Shown: positions 54,081 through 63,590 of the stretch, one piece after another
Numbering within the stretch: position 1 is the stretch's first letter
How the letters are laid out: every line of letters begins with the position of its first letter
Program-made: the position numbers and the translations under genes
Origin: Microcystis panniformis FACHB-1757
Lineage (GTDB): Bacteria; Cyanobacteriota; Cyanobacteriia; Cyanobacteriales; Microcystaceae
Length of the DNA stretch: 64,000 nt
Reading direction: 5' to 3'
Assembly (NCBI RefSeq): GCF_001264245.1
Contig: NZ_CP011339.1
Location: forward strand, 5,084,001-5,148,000
The notes under the pieces: model-generated
Told to the model about the DNA's origin: nothing
Database searches by the model: none
The model's input: only the letters and a program-made list of their open reading frames with translations

Positions 54081-55658
54081 CTAGAGTTTTACTGTGTAAG
54101 CATCGCGGATACCGGGGACTTTAGTAATTTCCGAGAGCAGACCTTCTGGTAGAGGATCATCGAGACTCAGGGCCATAACCGCATCACCGCGAATAATTTT
54201 GCGTCCTACCTGCATACTGGCGATATTGACGTTAAAACTACCTAAAAGTGCGCCAATTTTGCCAATAATACCAGGCATATCCTGGTGAAGGGTGAATAAC
54301 ATATGATTACTCGGTGGCACGTTAATGGGGAACTCATCGAGGTCAGTAATGCGGATTTCTCCCGTACTTAACAGCGCTCCGGTGACGGAATGGGTTCCCA
54401 TGGAACCATTAGCTTCCAAATGAATCGATCCCGAATAGTCCCGGGTGGAAGCATCCCGGGTTTCGATTACCCGGATACCGCGTTCCTTAGCTTCGATCGC
54501 CGCATTAACATAGTTTACCCGTTCCCGGAGGGCTTGGGAAAGTAAGCCCTTAATGGCCGCTACCACCAGAGGTTGACTGTCTTTAGTGGCCAATTCTCCC
54601 TGTAAACGGACATTTAACGAGTCACAGCGACCTCCTGCCAACTGACTGACAAGATTACCCATAGTTTCCGCTAATTGCAGGTAAGGGCGCAGTTTTTCCA
54701 TAACATCAGGAGTTAGTCCGGGGATATTAACGGCCGAACGCGCTGGCAACCCGAGGAGGACATCGCGAATTTGTTCGGCCACATCAACAGCCACACCAAC
54801 CTGTGCTTCCGTAGTCGAGGCACCTAGGTGGGGAGTGAGAATGACGTTAGACAATTCTCTTAATCTAGATTCGCCTAAGGGTTCCTGTTCAAATACATCC
54901 AAGGCTGCCCCGGCGATTCTACCGGATTCGAGGGCTTCAATTAAAGCCAACTCGTCGATAATGCCGCCTCTGGAACAGTTAATGATGCGGACCGTGGGTT
55001 TCATCTTAGCGAGGGTTTCCCGACCGATGAGATGCTGGGTTTCGGAAGTTTTCGGGACGTGGAGGGTGATAAAATCGGACTCAGCAAAGAGTAATTCCAG
55101 ATCCACCAGGGTGCAACCGAGTTGATCGGCGCGTTCTTTGGAAATAAAGGGATCGTAGGCGAGAATTTTCATGCCTAGGGATCTAGCCACTTTGGCGACG
55201 TGGGAGCCAATTTTACCTAAACCGACGACTCCTAGGTTCTTTTTATAAACTTCTGTGCCGATAAAGCGATTTCTTTCCCATTTATTCGCTTTTACCGACT
55301 GATTGGCATCGGGAATATGACGGGAAAGGGATAACATCATGGCCAAGGCGTGTTCGGCAGCGGCGATCGTGTTACCTTCGGGAGAGTTAACGACAATAAT
55401 ACCCTGACGAGTGGCCGCAGGAACATCGATATTATCGACTCCTACCCCCGCGCGGCCGATAATTTGCAGTTTGCTGCCCGCTTCGACGATTTCTTTGGTG
55501 ACGCGGGTACTGGAACGGAGCATCAGCGCGTCGTATTCGGGGATAATTTGAATGATTTCCTCGGCAGATAGTCCTGTTTTCACGTCCACTTGGGCAACCT
55601 GTGACAGAATTTCTACTCCTACCGGATCGATCGAATCGGATACCAGAACTTTGGCCAT
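54081..55658 (-). CDS. serA: D-3-phosphoglycerate dehydrogenase
   Basis: 525 residues, the long form. The Rossmann domain has LGVVGLGKIGSHVAKVARSLG, the catalytic Arg in NCSRGG, Glu and His in ALDVFEQEPLGESRL and ILTPHLGASTTEAQ. The C-terminus has the allosteric-substrate-binding domain and an ACT domain (MLFTLHQDMPGIIGKIGALLG). First committed step of serine synthesis from 3-phosphoglycerate. The upstream 55659-55960 region has no strong promoter that I can read. Confidence 0.95.
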   Translation of the reverse strand: MAKVLVSDSIDPVGVEILSQVAQVDVKTGLSAEEIIQIIPEYDALMLRSSTRVTKEIVEAGSKLQIIGRAGVGVDNIDVPAATRQGIIVVNSPEGNTIAAAEHALAMMLSLSRHIPDANQSVKANKWERNRFIGTEVYKKNLGVVGLGKIGSHVAKVARSLGMKILAYDPFISKERADQLGCTLVDLELLFAESDFITLHVPKTSETQHLIGRETLAKMKPTVRIINCSRGGIIDELALIEALESGRIAGAALDVFEQEPLGESRLRELSNVILTPHLGASTTEAQVGVAVDVAEQIRDVLLGLPARSAVNIPGLTPDVMEKLRPYLQLAETMGNLVSQLAGGRCDSLNVRLQGELATKDSQPLVVAAIKGLLSQALRERVNYVNAAIEAKERGIRVIETRDASTRDYSGSIHLEANGSMGTHSVTGALLSTGEIRITDLDEFPINVPPSNHMLFTLHQDMPGIIGKIGALLGSFNVNIASMQVGRKIIRGDAVMALSLDDPLPEGLLSEITKVPGIRDAYTVKL

Positions 55659-55835
55659 AATCTTTATAACGTGCTTTTTTCAGTCTACGGGCAAATGCTT
55701 GACCAATATTGGGGTCTAGCCGCAATAGCCTATTTTAGAAGCAAAGGGTGCAGTCTATGGCAAAATTAGCGAAAAGATTTTAGGTTGTCATTCTTAATTG
55801 TCGTCCATGGGGTTGATGTCAGGCTCTTGCCGTTG

Positions 55836-55955
55836 TCACTGAGATATGGCTAATTTAATCACGGTGGCGATCGAGTTTTCCACTTCTTTTTCTAAGGCTT
55901 TTTCTAGGGCTGCCATTGCTTCTGTTTGACAATTTCTAAGTAGCTGGTTATAATT
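55836..55955 (-). pseudogene. Short coding-like fragment, unidentified
   Basis: An open frame from a TGA upstream reads NYNQLLRNCQTEAMAALEKALEKE, then VENSIATVIKLAISQ, stop at 55836-55838. It is helical and charged and resembles the tail of some larger protein, but no start is clear. It abuts the 94-bp tandem repeats. Confidence 0.25.
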
Positions 55956-55960
55956 AAATC

Positions 55961-56350
55961 AAAAATGGATTTTAGGTTCGATCCCCCCGCCCCCCTTGAT
56001 AAGGGGGGTGCCGATAGGCGGGGGGATCTGAAAGTTTTTAATACCTACCTACTTAAAAATGGATTTTAGGTTCGATCCCCCCCGCCCCCCTTGATAAGGG
56101 GGGTGCCGATAGGCGGGGGGATCTGAAAGTTTTTAATACCTACCTACTTAAAAATGGATTTTAGGTTCGATCCCCCCTGCCCCCCTTGATAAGGGGGGTG
56201 CCGATAGGCGGGGGATCTGAAAGTTTTTAATACCTACCTACTTAAAAATGGATTTTAGGTTCGATCCCCCCTGCCCCCCTTGATAAGGGGGGTGCCGATC
56301 CTTCCTTGATAAGGGGGGTTTCTGATAATTTTTAACGCCTACCTACTTAT
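55961..56350. repeat. 94-bp tandem repeats with stable hairpins
   Basis: Four units of about 94 bp. Each begins AAAAATGGATTTTAGGTTCG and holds the hairpin CCCCTTGATAAGGGG and the arms GATCCCCC/GGGGGATC, then AAAGTTTTTAATACCTACC. The last unit is truncated internally. Between the serA start and the ilvB end, so not a leader of ilvB. Confidence 0.85.
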
Positions 56351-56370
56351 GATATTCACACAGTAGAGAA

Positions 56371-56403
56371 AAAGCCAAAAACCTCCGTTATACTTAACGG
56401 AGG
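56371..56403 (-). terminator. Rho-independent terminator of ilvB
   Basis: CCTCCGTTA and TAACGGAGG pair with a four-base loop, followed on the minus strand by TTTTTGGCTTTTTC. It sits 27 bases after the ilvB stop. Confidence 0.85.
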
Positions 56404-56429
56404 CTGGTTAATTAACTAACAATTTTTGG

Positions 56430-58283
56430 TTACAATTTCGCCCCACATTCAGGACAGAATTTATTATTCCAACTGTTAACCGCACCACAACTGGGACAAT
56501 CGAGCATTTCACAACCCTTGGTGACAATTTTCGGTAAACCAATCATACGCGCATTACTTTGACCGGGGGCGACCATGGGATAACAATTTTCGTCTCTAGC
56601 AACGATCGCATTGACCAAAACTGGACCATCATGAGCCAACATTTCAGCAATTTTTGCGGCTAATTCATCTCGATGGCGAATAGTAATCCCTTTAATGCCG
56701 TAAGCTTGGGCTAACAGTTCCACATCCGGCATTCCCACTTCCATATTGGAATTAGAATAACGTTCCCCATAGAAAGCTTCTTGCCATTGACGTACCATAC
56801 CCTGCCAACCATTATTAATAATAATCGTCTTGGCATGAATATTAAATTGGGTTAGGGTGGCTAATTCCTGTAGATTCATTTGGAAACTGGAATCACCACT
56901 AATACAAATGACCTCCTCATCGGGAATGGCCACCTTTACCCCCATCGCAGCCGGTAAACCGAAACCCATTGTCCCCAATCCCGCGCTAGAAATCCAACGT
57001 CGGGGACCATTTTTGAGGAATTGGGCCGCCCACATCTGATGCTGGCCCACATCGGTGGTATAGTAGGCGTGGGGTGCTTGACGACCCACCTCAACGATTA
57101 CTTCTTGGGGGGAAAGTCTGCCTTCCGGTCGGGGTACTTGTAGGGGATAATCTTGCCGCCAGCGCTCGATCTTGGCTAACCAAGCTTGGCTGCGATCGGG
57201 ATTGGTGGGATAATCAAATTCTCTGGCTTTGTGGAGTATTTGTTCTAAAACTACCCGCACATCCCCGACAATCGGCACGTCAGGGGCGCGATTTTTGCCC
57301 ACTTCCGCCGGGTCGATATCCACATGGATTACCTTAGCTTTTGAGGCGAATTCGTCCAATTTCCCCGTTACTCGGTCATCAAAACGAGCGCCGACTGCAA
57401 TTAATAAATCACACTCGGTCACGGCAAAATTAGCGTAGGCAGTGCCGTGCATTCCTAACATTCCCACCGAGAGGGGATGATGTTCATCAAAAGCACCGAT
57501 CCCCATTAACGTGGTGGTGACGGGTAACTGAAAACGTTCGGCAAACTCGGCAATTTGGGCGTGGGCATTAGCTGCGATCGCACCTCCGCCAACGTAAAGT
57601 AAGGGTTTTTCGGCGGTTTCCAAGAGGTGCAAAGCGGCCTCGATTTGACGGCGATTGCCCTTAACCGTGGGACGATAGCCAGTTAGTTTCACATCTCCCG
57701 GTTCGACGGGGATATAATCACATAGTTCTAAACCGACATCTTTGGGAATATCGACTAAAACCGGTCCCGGTCGTCCTGTACTGGCGATATGGAAGGCCTC
57801 AGCGATGATTCTCGCTACTTCGCGGGCATTTCTAGCCACATAGGAATGTTTAACAATCGGGAGAGTAATGCCATAAATATCGGTTTCTTGGAAAGCATCG
57901 GAACCGATGGCCGCCCGACTCACCTGACCGGTGATAATCACCATCGGGATGGAGTCCATGTGTGCGTTAGCGATGCCTGTCACCAAATTGGTCGCCCCGG
58001 GGCCGGAAGTACCGAAACAGACTCCCACTTTGCCGGTGGCCCTAGCGTAGGCATCGGCGGCATGGGCGGCCGCTTGTTCGTGGCGCACTAAGATATGTTG
58101 TAATTCTCCCCGTTCTTCAAAGCGGTAGAGTTCGTCATAGATGGGCAGGATCGCACCTCCGGGATAACCGAAGATGTGCTTAACGCCATGACGTTTGAGA
58201 CTGTCCATCAAGGCATAAGCACCAGAACAACGCTGGGGAACCGTTGTTAAAGAGTCATTGGGCTTGGGAAGTGATGAAACCAC
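56430..58283 (-). CDS. ilvB: Acetolactate synthase large subunit with C-terminal zinc ribbon
   Basis: 617 residues. ThDP enzyme: catalytic Glu69 in VRHEQAAAHAAD, FAD-associated VGARFDDRVTGK, and the ThDP/Mg motif GDSSFQMNLQELATLTQFN with NNGWQGMVRQWQ. It condenses two pyruvates for Val/Leu or pyruvate plus 2-ketobutyrate for Ile. The last 22 residues form a zinc ribbon: CPSC at 596-599 and CPEC at 610-613, beyond the end of E. coli IlvB. The small subunit is not in this window. Terminator downstream at 56371-56403. Confidence 0.95.
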   Translation of the reverse strand: MVSSLPKPNDSLTTVPQRCSGAYALMDSLKRHGVKHIFGYPGGAILPIYDELYRFEERGELQHILVRHEQAAAHAADAYARATGKVGVCFGTSGPGATNLVTGIANAHMDSIPMVIITGQVSRAAIGSDAFQETDIYGITLPIVKHSYVARNAREVARIIAEAFHIASTGRPGPVLVDIPKDVGLELCDYIPVEPGDVKLTGYRPTVKGNRRQIEAALHLLETAEKPLLYVGGGAIAANAHAQIAEFAERFQLPVTTTLMGIGAFDEHHPLSVGMLGMHGTAYANFAVTECDLLIAVGARFDDRVTGKLDEFASKAKVIHVDIDPAEVGKNRAPDVPIVGDVRVVLEQILHKAREFDYPTNPDRSQAWLAKIERWRQDYPLQVPRPEGRLSPQEVIVEVGRQAPHAYYTTDVGQHQMWAAQFLKNGPRRWISSAGLGTMGFGLPAAMGVKVAIPDEEVICISGDSSFQMNLQELATLTQFNIHAKTIIINNGWQGMVRQWQEAFYGERYSNSNMEVGMPDVELLAQAYGIKGITIRHRDELAAKIAEMLAHDGPVLVNAIVARDENCYPMVAPGQSNARMIGLPKIVTKGCEMLDCPSCGAVNSWNNKFCPECGAKL

Positions 58284-58447
58284 AGGGCAAACCGTCCAAT
58301 TTCTAACTAGAGGGATAATTGCAATTCTGTTGCCTAGGATGCAACTTGAAAAATAGCAAAATTGATAACCTTATACTTTTAGTGTATTCCATCTCACCTT
58401 TTTGGCCGCAGTTTTTTTTCTTTTTGCATCTTACCCATGCAATATCT

Positions 58448-58598
58448 GGGGAAGTGGGGTGATGGGGTGTGGGGTGTGGGGTGTGGGGAAGTGGGGAAGT
58501 GGGGTGTGGGGTGTGGGGAAGTGGGGAAGTGGGGAAGTGGGGAAGTGGGGAAGTGGGGAAGTGGGGAAGTGGGGAAGTGGGGAAGTGGGGAAGTGGGG
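58448..58598. repeat. 10-bp G-rich minisatellite (GGGGAAGTGG)
   Basis: About 150 bp of GTGGGGAAGT and GTGGGGTGTG units, ending about 55 bases before the bioD start. Polymorphic-type array; the ORF read through it is not a gene. Confidence 0.85.
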
Positions 58599-58653
58599 AT
58601 AAGATGATAAATATTGGTGATTTTACCTGATCTTGACTTGGCCCAGGAGTTTT

Positions 58654-59399
58654 ATGAATAGTCTTTTGATTACGGCTACGGATACCGATGCGGGTAAAAC
58701 CGTTGTCACCACTGCTTTAGTGGCTTATTGGCAAAAATACTATCCATCGAAGGCCCTGGGGCTGATGAAATTAATGCAAACGGGTCAAGGCGATCGAGAA
58801 TGGTATGAGGGTTTATTTCAGGGTCAATTAGAAATGATCACACCGCTGCAATATCAAGCACCCTTAGCGCCTCCTGTGGCTGCTGATTTGGAAGGTCGAG
58901 ATATTCCTTTGGGGACGGTGTGGCAAGCTCTGCTGAACCTACAAAAAAGCCAAGATTTGGTTTTAATTGAGGGTTTGGGGGTTTAGGTTGTCCTGTCACC
59001 CACGAGCTAACTGTGGCGGATTTAGCGGCTCAATGGCGGTTAAAAACCCTTTTGGTGGTGCCGGTGAAATTGGGGTCGATTTCCCAAACGGTGGCTAATA
59101 TTGCCCTAGCAGAGCAGAAAAAGGTCAATTTGGGCGGAATTATCCTTAATTGTCTCGAACCGCGCACGGAGACGGAAATAGAGCAGTTAACACCGATCGA
59201 TTTAATTCAATCCTTGACTAATTGTCCAGTTTTAGGTGTTTTTCCCTTTATCGAAGATCGTCGGGATTTGGATAAATTGGCTTCGGTGGTAGCTAGTTGG
59301 CCAGAAATTAAGCTGCCCGCGCATTTAAATTGCTTGTTGAGACGAGGCAAAAGGCACAAGGCACAAGGCAAAGCTGATTCCCAGCATCTTTCAATTTGA
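58654..59399 (+). CDS. bioD: Dethiobiotin synthetase, one frameshift
   Basis: About 248 residues in two frames from the ATG at 58654. The first has the P-loop ITATDTDAGKTVVTTAL and LVLIEGLG; the second has CPVTHELTVADLAAQWRLKT and VVPVKLGSISQTVANIAL. They join if the G5 run at 58977-58981 had six G (EGLGGLGCPVTHE). It closes the ureido ring of dethiobiotin using CO2 and ATP. A translation start at 58633 (TTG) is less likely. If real, the frameshift would cause biotin auxotrophy. Confidence 0.88.
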
Positions 59400-59413
59400 C
59401 AACACCCATTGTA

Positions 59414-59748
59414 GGGCTAATTCATGAATTAGCCCTACAGGACATCGGGGGGGTAAGGGTAGGGTTGATTCATAGTAGGGTTGATTCATAGTAGGGTTGA
59501 TTCATTGTAGGGTTGATTCATAGTAGGGTTGATTCATTGTAGGGTTGATTGATAGTAGGGTTGATTGATAGTAGGGTTGATTGATAGTAGGGTTGATTCA
59601 TTGTAGGGTTAATTCATAGTAGGGTTAATTCATAGTAGGGTTAATTCATAGTAGGGTTAATTCATAGTAGGGTTAATTCATAGTAGGGTTGATTCATAGT
59701 AGGGTTGATTCATGAATCAACCCTACAGGACATCGGGGGGGTAAGGGA
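59414..59748. repeat. 16-bp tandem array (GTAGGGTTGATTCATA) with palindromic ends
   Basis: About 16 direct units with GATTCATA, GATTCATT, GATTGATA and AATTCATA variants between two palindromes (around 59414-59441 and 59700-59727). Both palindromes are followed by GGACATCGGGGGGGTAAGG. The unit equals the ISAs1 end of 36968-38386. It fills the gap between bioD and the restriction gene. Confidence 0.88.
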
Positions 59749-59753
59749 ATAAA

Positions 59754-62405
59754 TTAGGGGAAGTCCAGATATTCTTGTTCTGTTAGTGCAAATTCTGGAT
59801 CAATGATTTTTACCTCATTATAGGTGAGTTGATAGAGTTTGTAAACTAATTTGTCTATGGCATCTGTGATTTTGGAAATATCAGCTTTTTCGTCTGCATT
59901 TCTTATTGAAATAATCTCTTTCACAAGTCGGTTAAGTTCTTTGTTGTTGGTGTCACAAAGGGGCGAGTTTCGTAAATAGATTGGTTTTATTTCATAATCG
60001 AAATATCTCTTTGAATAAAGCCAATTAAAAAGCTTAGAATTTAATATACCCAAAAGACCTTCAAGTGAATTATTACCTTTTAAAATTATGTTTGAAATTC
60101 TATTGAGGTTATATTTTTTGTCATAATCAATCGAAGCAATTATTCTTTCCTTTAGAGAAATATTTCTTGTCCGCACAATTAATATTTTTGGTTCTGTAAA
60201 AAACTTTTCATCTGGCAAAGTTCTACCCAACTTGCCTTTGCTTTTTACAAACTCTTTGTCATACATTATGTAGCCTTCTGTCTTGATATTACCATATTTT
60301 GATACTCCCGTTCCTGGAACCATTGGATGGTATCTTTTATCAAGTTTTGTTTCTGATGTTAACTCGTCTTTTATATAACCTGTATTTATACCGACCCCAA
60401 AGTCATAACCCGTTTCAATTTTTGGAAAATTTGAGAGTAGTTTATTTACAATATTATATTCTTCGTCATTTAGTAAATAGTCAAATACTAAAAACTCATT
60501 TGACAAAAATCTATCCTGTTTCAGAGTATATGCTGGAGTTGTAGCCACATCAATTGGTTTTTGCGGATTAATTACGCTTGTTTTTTCACCATTGTATTTT
60601 AACTTCTGAAGAATATATATTGCAGAGTCTACTGTAGCTTCTTCAAACACTGAACCACCAAGCGGAACAATATTTTTAAGTGTGGAATTTTCTAAAAGAA
60701 ACTTTCTTGTTTTGTCGAATGATGTTTGAAGAAGGAAAGATGAGTTAGTAATTAAAGAATTAAAGCCATTCTGTTTGGTGATTTTAAGTGATTGCTCAAT
60801 GAAGAACTTATACAATTCATAATTACCTGATGTATTATAAAAATTACTGTTAAAATATTCCTTAACATTCTCAATGTCAGCATTTCTATAAATATAAGGA
60901 GGATTACCAATTACTATATCAAACCCAACAAAATCACCATAATCATTCAAAACTTCAGGAAACTCAAACCGCCATTCTAAAGCATTATCATACAGCTTAC
61001 CGCTTTCAATATCTGCAATTTCAGCAGTTAGCTTATCAATCTCATTATTTAACTTAGTTACTTTTTTCTCCCGCGCTTTTTGCTCCGTCTTAGTCTCCTC
61101 AAACAATAAACCCTGATTTTCCAGATTATAAAGTTCCCCTTGTAATTGACGTAACTTCACCTTCTTAGGATTACCGATTAATAAATTGGAACTAAAACCA
61201 GCCTTAATCTTAGCAATCAGCGTTTCCATCTCCCGCTTTTGTTCCTTATTTTCCGCATTGCGATAAGTCTGTACAGCATTGCGATATTGCTCAATACTAA
61301 ACTTCTGCTTCTGTAAAACCTGTTTAACATCCACATCCAACCCAAACCGACTAATCAAAGAATTACCACACTTGATATTAATATCAATATTTGGCAAAGT
61401 TTCTAAATTGCCATCCTCGCGATAATAAGCATTCTTTAAAAGCTCAATCCATAACCGCAAGCGACAAATCGTCACGGAATTAGGATTAATATCCACCCCA
61501 AATAAACACCCCTCGATAATCGTTTGCTTCTCATGAAATAAGGCTTGCTGTACCCGGTGCTTTTCTTTATTATTCGGATGATAAGCAAATAAACTCCCCT
61601 CATCATCGTAAACCAATAACTTATCATTTCGCACCTCTACCCGATAATCTTTTAGCGACTTACCCGAACTATCTAATAAAACCCGTAACTCACTCTTAAT
61701 CGCGATTATCTCATTCAAAGCTGAAACTAAAAAATGTCCCGAACCCACCGCCGGATCGCAAATCTTCAGGCTATTAATAATAGTATTCGCCTCTCTTTTG
61801 TCCTCAATTCGTTCATATAAATCATCTAAAGTTTGACAATTCCAGCCTTTTACTTCATTAAACTTCTGCGCGATCGCTCTTCGTATCGTTTCCCGACACA
61901 TATACATGGTAATAAAACTCGGCGTATAAAAAGAACCATCTTTATAACCATTAATCTTTTCAAAGATTAACCCCAACACCGAAGCATTAATTAACTTTTC
62001 GCTATCTTCTTGAGGATTTTCTAACTCATCTCGATCGAATTTATAAGCATCCAAAAACTCAAACAAATAAGCCAACGCATTTAACTCGCCTACTCGCTTA
62101 TTACCCTGATTATCTTTTAGCACCGTCGCTGTAAAAATGGGTAAAGTTCGCTCCCGCAAATTGCCAATAAAAATCGTTTGCTGTTCCGTCTCCGTTGGTT
62201 CAAATAGCGAACTATTTAAATAAGGTACATGAGCAAAAGTCGTTTTAACCTTAGCCTCGCGCTTGTTTGTATCCCTAGCTAACACATCAAAAAATAAACT
62301 ATCGAGATCATCATAACTGGGAACTTTCGCCAAATTGAGAAAGGCAAAATCTCGATCGCCTTGATGATATTTAATTAATTGCGCTTCCAATAGTTTGAGA
62401 AACAA
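59754..62405 (-). CDS. Type IIG restriction enzyme: methylase and target-recognition part (split)
   Basis: 883 residues. The first ~200 are the helical connector and helicase-free region; then the N6-adenine methylase: motif I DPAVGSGHFL (217-226), GVDINPNSVTICRLRLWIEL and motif IV IGNPPYIYRN (501-504). A coiled coil lies at about 380-470 (EQKAREKKVTKLNNEIDKLT). The C-terminal 350 residues, lower in GC and without clear motifs, form the target-recognition domain. The open frame begins before the TTG at 62405 (NWINRVLFLKLLE), so it was once continuous with 62577-63569. Confidence 0.82.
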   Translation of the reverse strand: MFLKLLEAQLIKYHQGDRDFAFLNLAKVPSYDDLDSLFFDVLARDTNKREAKVKTTFAHVPYLNSSLFEPTETEQQTIFIGNLRERTLPIFTATVLKDNQGNKRVGELNALAYLFEFLDAYKFDRDELENPQEDSEKLINASVLGLIFEKINGYKDGSFYTPSFITMYMCRETIRRAIAQKFNEVKGWNCQTLDDLYERIEDKREANTIINSLKICDPAVGSGHFLVSALNEIIAIKSELRVLLDSSGKSLKDYRVEVRNDKLLVYDDEGSLFAYHPNNKEKHRVQQALFHEKQTIIEGCLFGVDINPNSVTICRLRLWIELLKNAYYREDGNLETLPNIDINIKCGNSLISRFGLDVDVKQVLQKQKFSIEQYRNAVQTYRNAENKEQKREMETLIAKIKAGFSSNLLIGNPKKVKLRQLQGELYNLENQGLLFEETKTEQKAREKKVTKLNNEIDKLTAEIADIESGKLYDNALEWRFEFPEVLNDYGDFVGFDIVIGNPPYIYRNADIENVKEYFNSNFYNTSGNYELYKFFIEQSLKITKQNGFNSLITNSSFLLQTSFDKTRKFLLENSTLKNIVPLGGSVFEEATVDSAIYILQKLKYNGEKTSVINPQKPIDVATTPAYTLKQDRFLSNEFLVFDYLLNDEEYNIVNKLLSNFPKIETGYDFGVGINTGYIKDELTSETKLDKRYHPMVPGTGVSKYGNIKTEGYIMYDKEFVKSKGKLGRTLPDEKFFTEPKILIVRTRNISLKERIIASIDYDKKYNLNRISNIILKGNNSLEGLLGILNSKLFNWLYSKRYFDYEIKPIYLRNSPLCDTNNKELNRLVKEIISIRNADEKADISKITDAIDKLVYKLYQLTYNEVKIIDPEFALTEQEYLDFP

Positions 62406-62576
62406 AACCCGATTAATCCAATTAATTGAGGTTCTTCGTTACTTGGTATGGTTCGATAGGGGGGCATAAATCGACTAAATCCTTATCTGGCAAGAGATTT
62501 AATTGATTAGTTCGCTCTAGACAAAAAACAATTAACAAAAATCGCTAAATGCCTTTCTATATAAGGGTTCCATCCC
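62406..62576 (-). pseudogene. Frameshifted linker of the type IIG gene
   Basis: Coding-like fragments appear in three frames in the right order: YKGWNPYIERHLAIFVN, then NQLNLLPDKDLVDLCPP and INWINRVLF. They suggest three shifts between the two large frames. A hairpin TATAAGGG-ATGGAA-CCCTTATA lies at about 62561-62583. Confidence 0.5.
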
Positions 62577-63569
62577 TTATAAACCCTGTCGATTGCATAA
62601 CACAAACCGAAGAGCCTTAATTGATAACCGCAACGCCACATTATAAAGCCGGTCCTCATCCGTAGTTCCAAACTCTTCTGGATTTTTTAATTGTGCAATT
62701 TTATCTAAACTATCCAACCGACTAATCGCATTTTCAATCAGGGAACCATCACAGCGATCGCCTTCTTTCATTCGTCCGATTAACTTCTTCCCTTTATCCT
62801 TAACTTCCGTCAAACCGATAATATACAAAAGCTCATTATAAAAAGGCTTATTTAAAGTATTACTGTCATTAACAAAAGGTAACTTAAGTAAATGTTCTGG
62901 CGAAAGAATCTTGTAGATATCAAGCAAATCTAAATTTTCCTGTTCTCGCAGATCAAAATGAGTAAATTTAATTTGCTCAATAACTTTAGTGATCGCTGGT
63001 TCGGCAATTTGTTGATAGAAAAAATCCGTTTTCGTACTACTCAGTCTCCCGGCTTCAAAATCGCCAAACTGGTTAACTAGAGCCTTATTAGCAAAAAACA
63101 ACTCCTCAAAAATCTTGCCATCGAAAATAAACCACTCATAAATATTTGTCACGATTAAGTGTTTAATCTCAAGATTTTTATCCGTCACCCTTTCGCGGAG
63201 AAAATATAAAACTAACTGCTGAAAAGCCTTAGTATTAAGATTATCCAGTCTTGGCATTTCTGCATTTATTGTCCGAGTAGGTTTCTTCGTCTCAAAAATG
63301 ACCCCCACTGGACTTTTAACATCCTGGTTATTATGAATAACCAGATCAATGCGCTCTTTTGTATTGATAAAATAGCGATCGGTATAATAGGTATTTTTAA
63401 AAAAATCTATCAGCAAATTTTTATTAAACTCTTCCGACTTTTTGCTGTCACATTGCTCCAATAAGCGCGTTAAATTAGCTTGAAAAACCTGAATTGTTTC
63501 AGCATCAGGCTTGATTTTTAAGTACACCCGATTTAAGGCTTGTTTGAGTTCTCGCTTATTGACAATCAT
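62577..63569 (-). CDS. Type IIG restriction enzyme: N-terminal nuclease part (split)
   Basis: 330 residues. A PD-(D/E)xK-type nuclease motif: Asp75 in KERIDLVIH and Glu93-x-Lys95 in GVIFETKKP. The N-terminus (ELKQALNRVYLKIKPDAETI) and the following region (LIVTNIYEWFIFDGKIFEEL, HFDLREQENLDLLDIYKILS) match the start of Eco57I/BseRI-like type IIG proteins as I recall them. It ends FVLCNRQGL and stops, though the methylase half should follow. Whether it still cleaves DNA without the methylase is unknown; probably inactive. Confidence 0.75.
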   Translation of the reverse strand: MIVNKRELKQALNRVYLKIKPDAETIQVFQANLTRLLEQCDSKKSEEFNKNLLIDFFKNTYYTDRYFINTKERIDLVIHNNQDVKSPVGVIFETKKPTRTINAEMPRLDNLNTKAFQQLVLYFLRERVTDKNLEIKHLIVTNIYEWFIFDGKIFEELFFANKALVNQFGDFEAGRLSSTKTDFFYQQIAEPAITKVIEQIKFTHFDLREQENLDLLDIYKILSPEHLLKLPFVNDSNTLNKPFYNELLYIIGLTEVKDKGKKLIGRMKEGDRCDGSLIENAISRLDSLDKIAQLKNPEEFGTTDEDRLYNVALRLSIKALRFVLCNRQGL

Positions 63570-63590
63570 AAAAGTTTACCTCTAGGGAAA

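Noticed and set aside
55961..56350. CRISPR array or T-box-like leader of ilvB
   Set aside because: Units are 94 bp with no unique spacers. ilvB is transcribed away from the array, and its terminator lies between them.
58402..58602. Gly/Trp-rich 66-codon ORF
   Set aside because: It reads through a 10-bp GGGGAAGTGG minisatellite and has no gene-like properties.
59414..59748. CRISPR array
   Set aside because: Direct repeats are contiguous with no spacers, and no cas genes are nearby.
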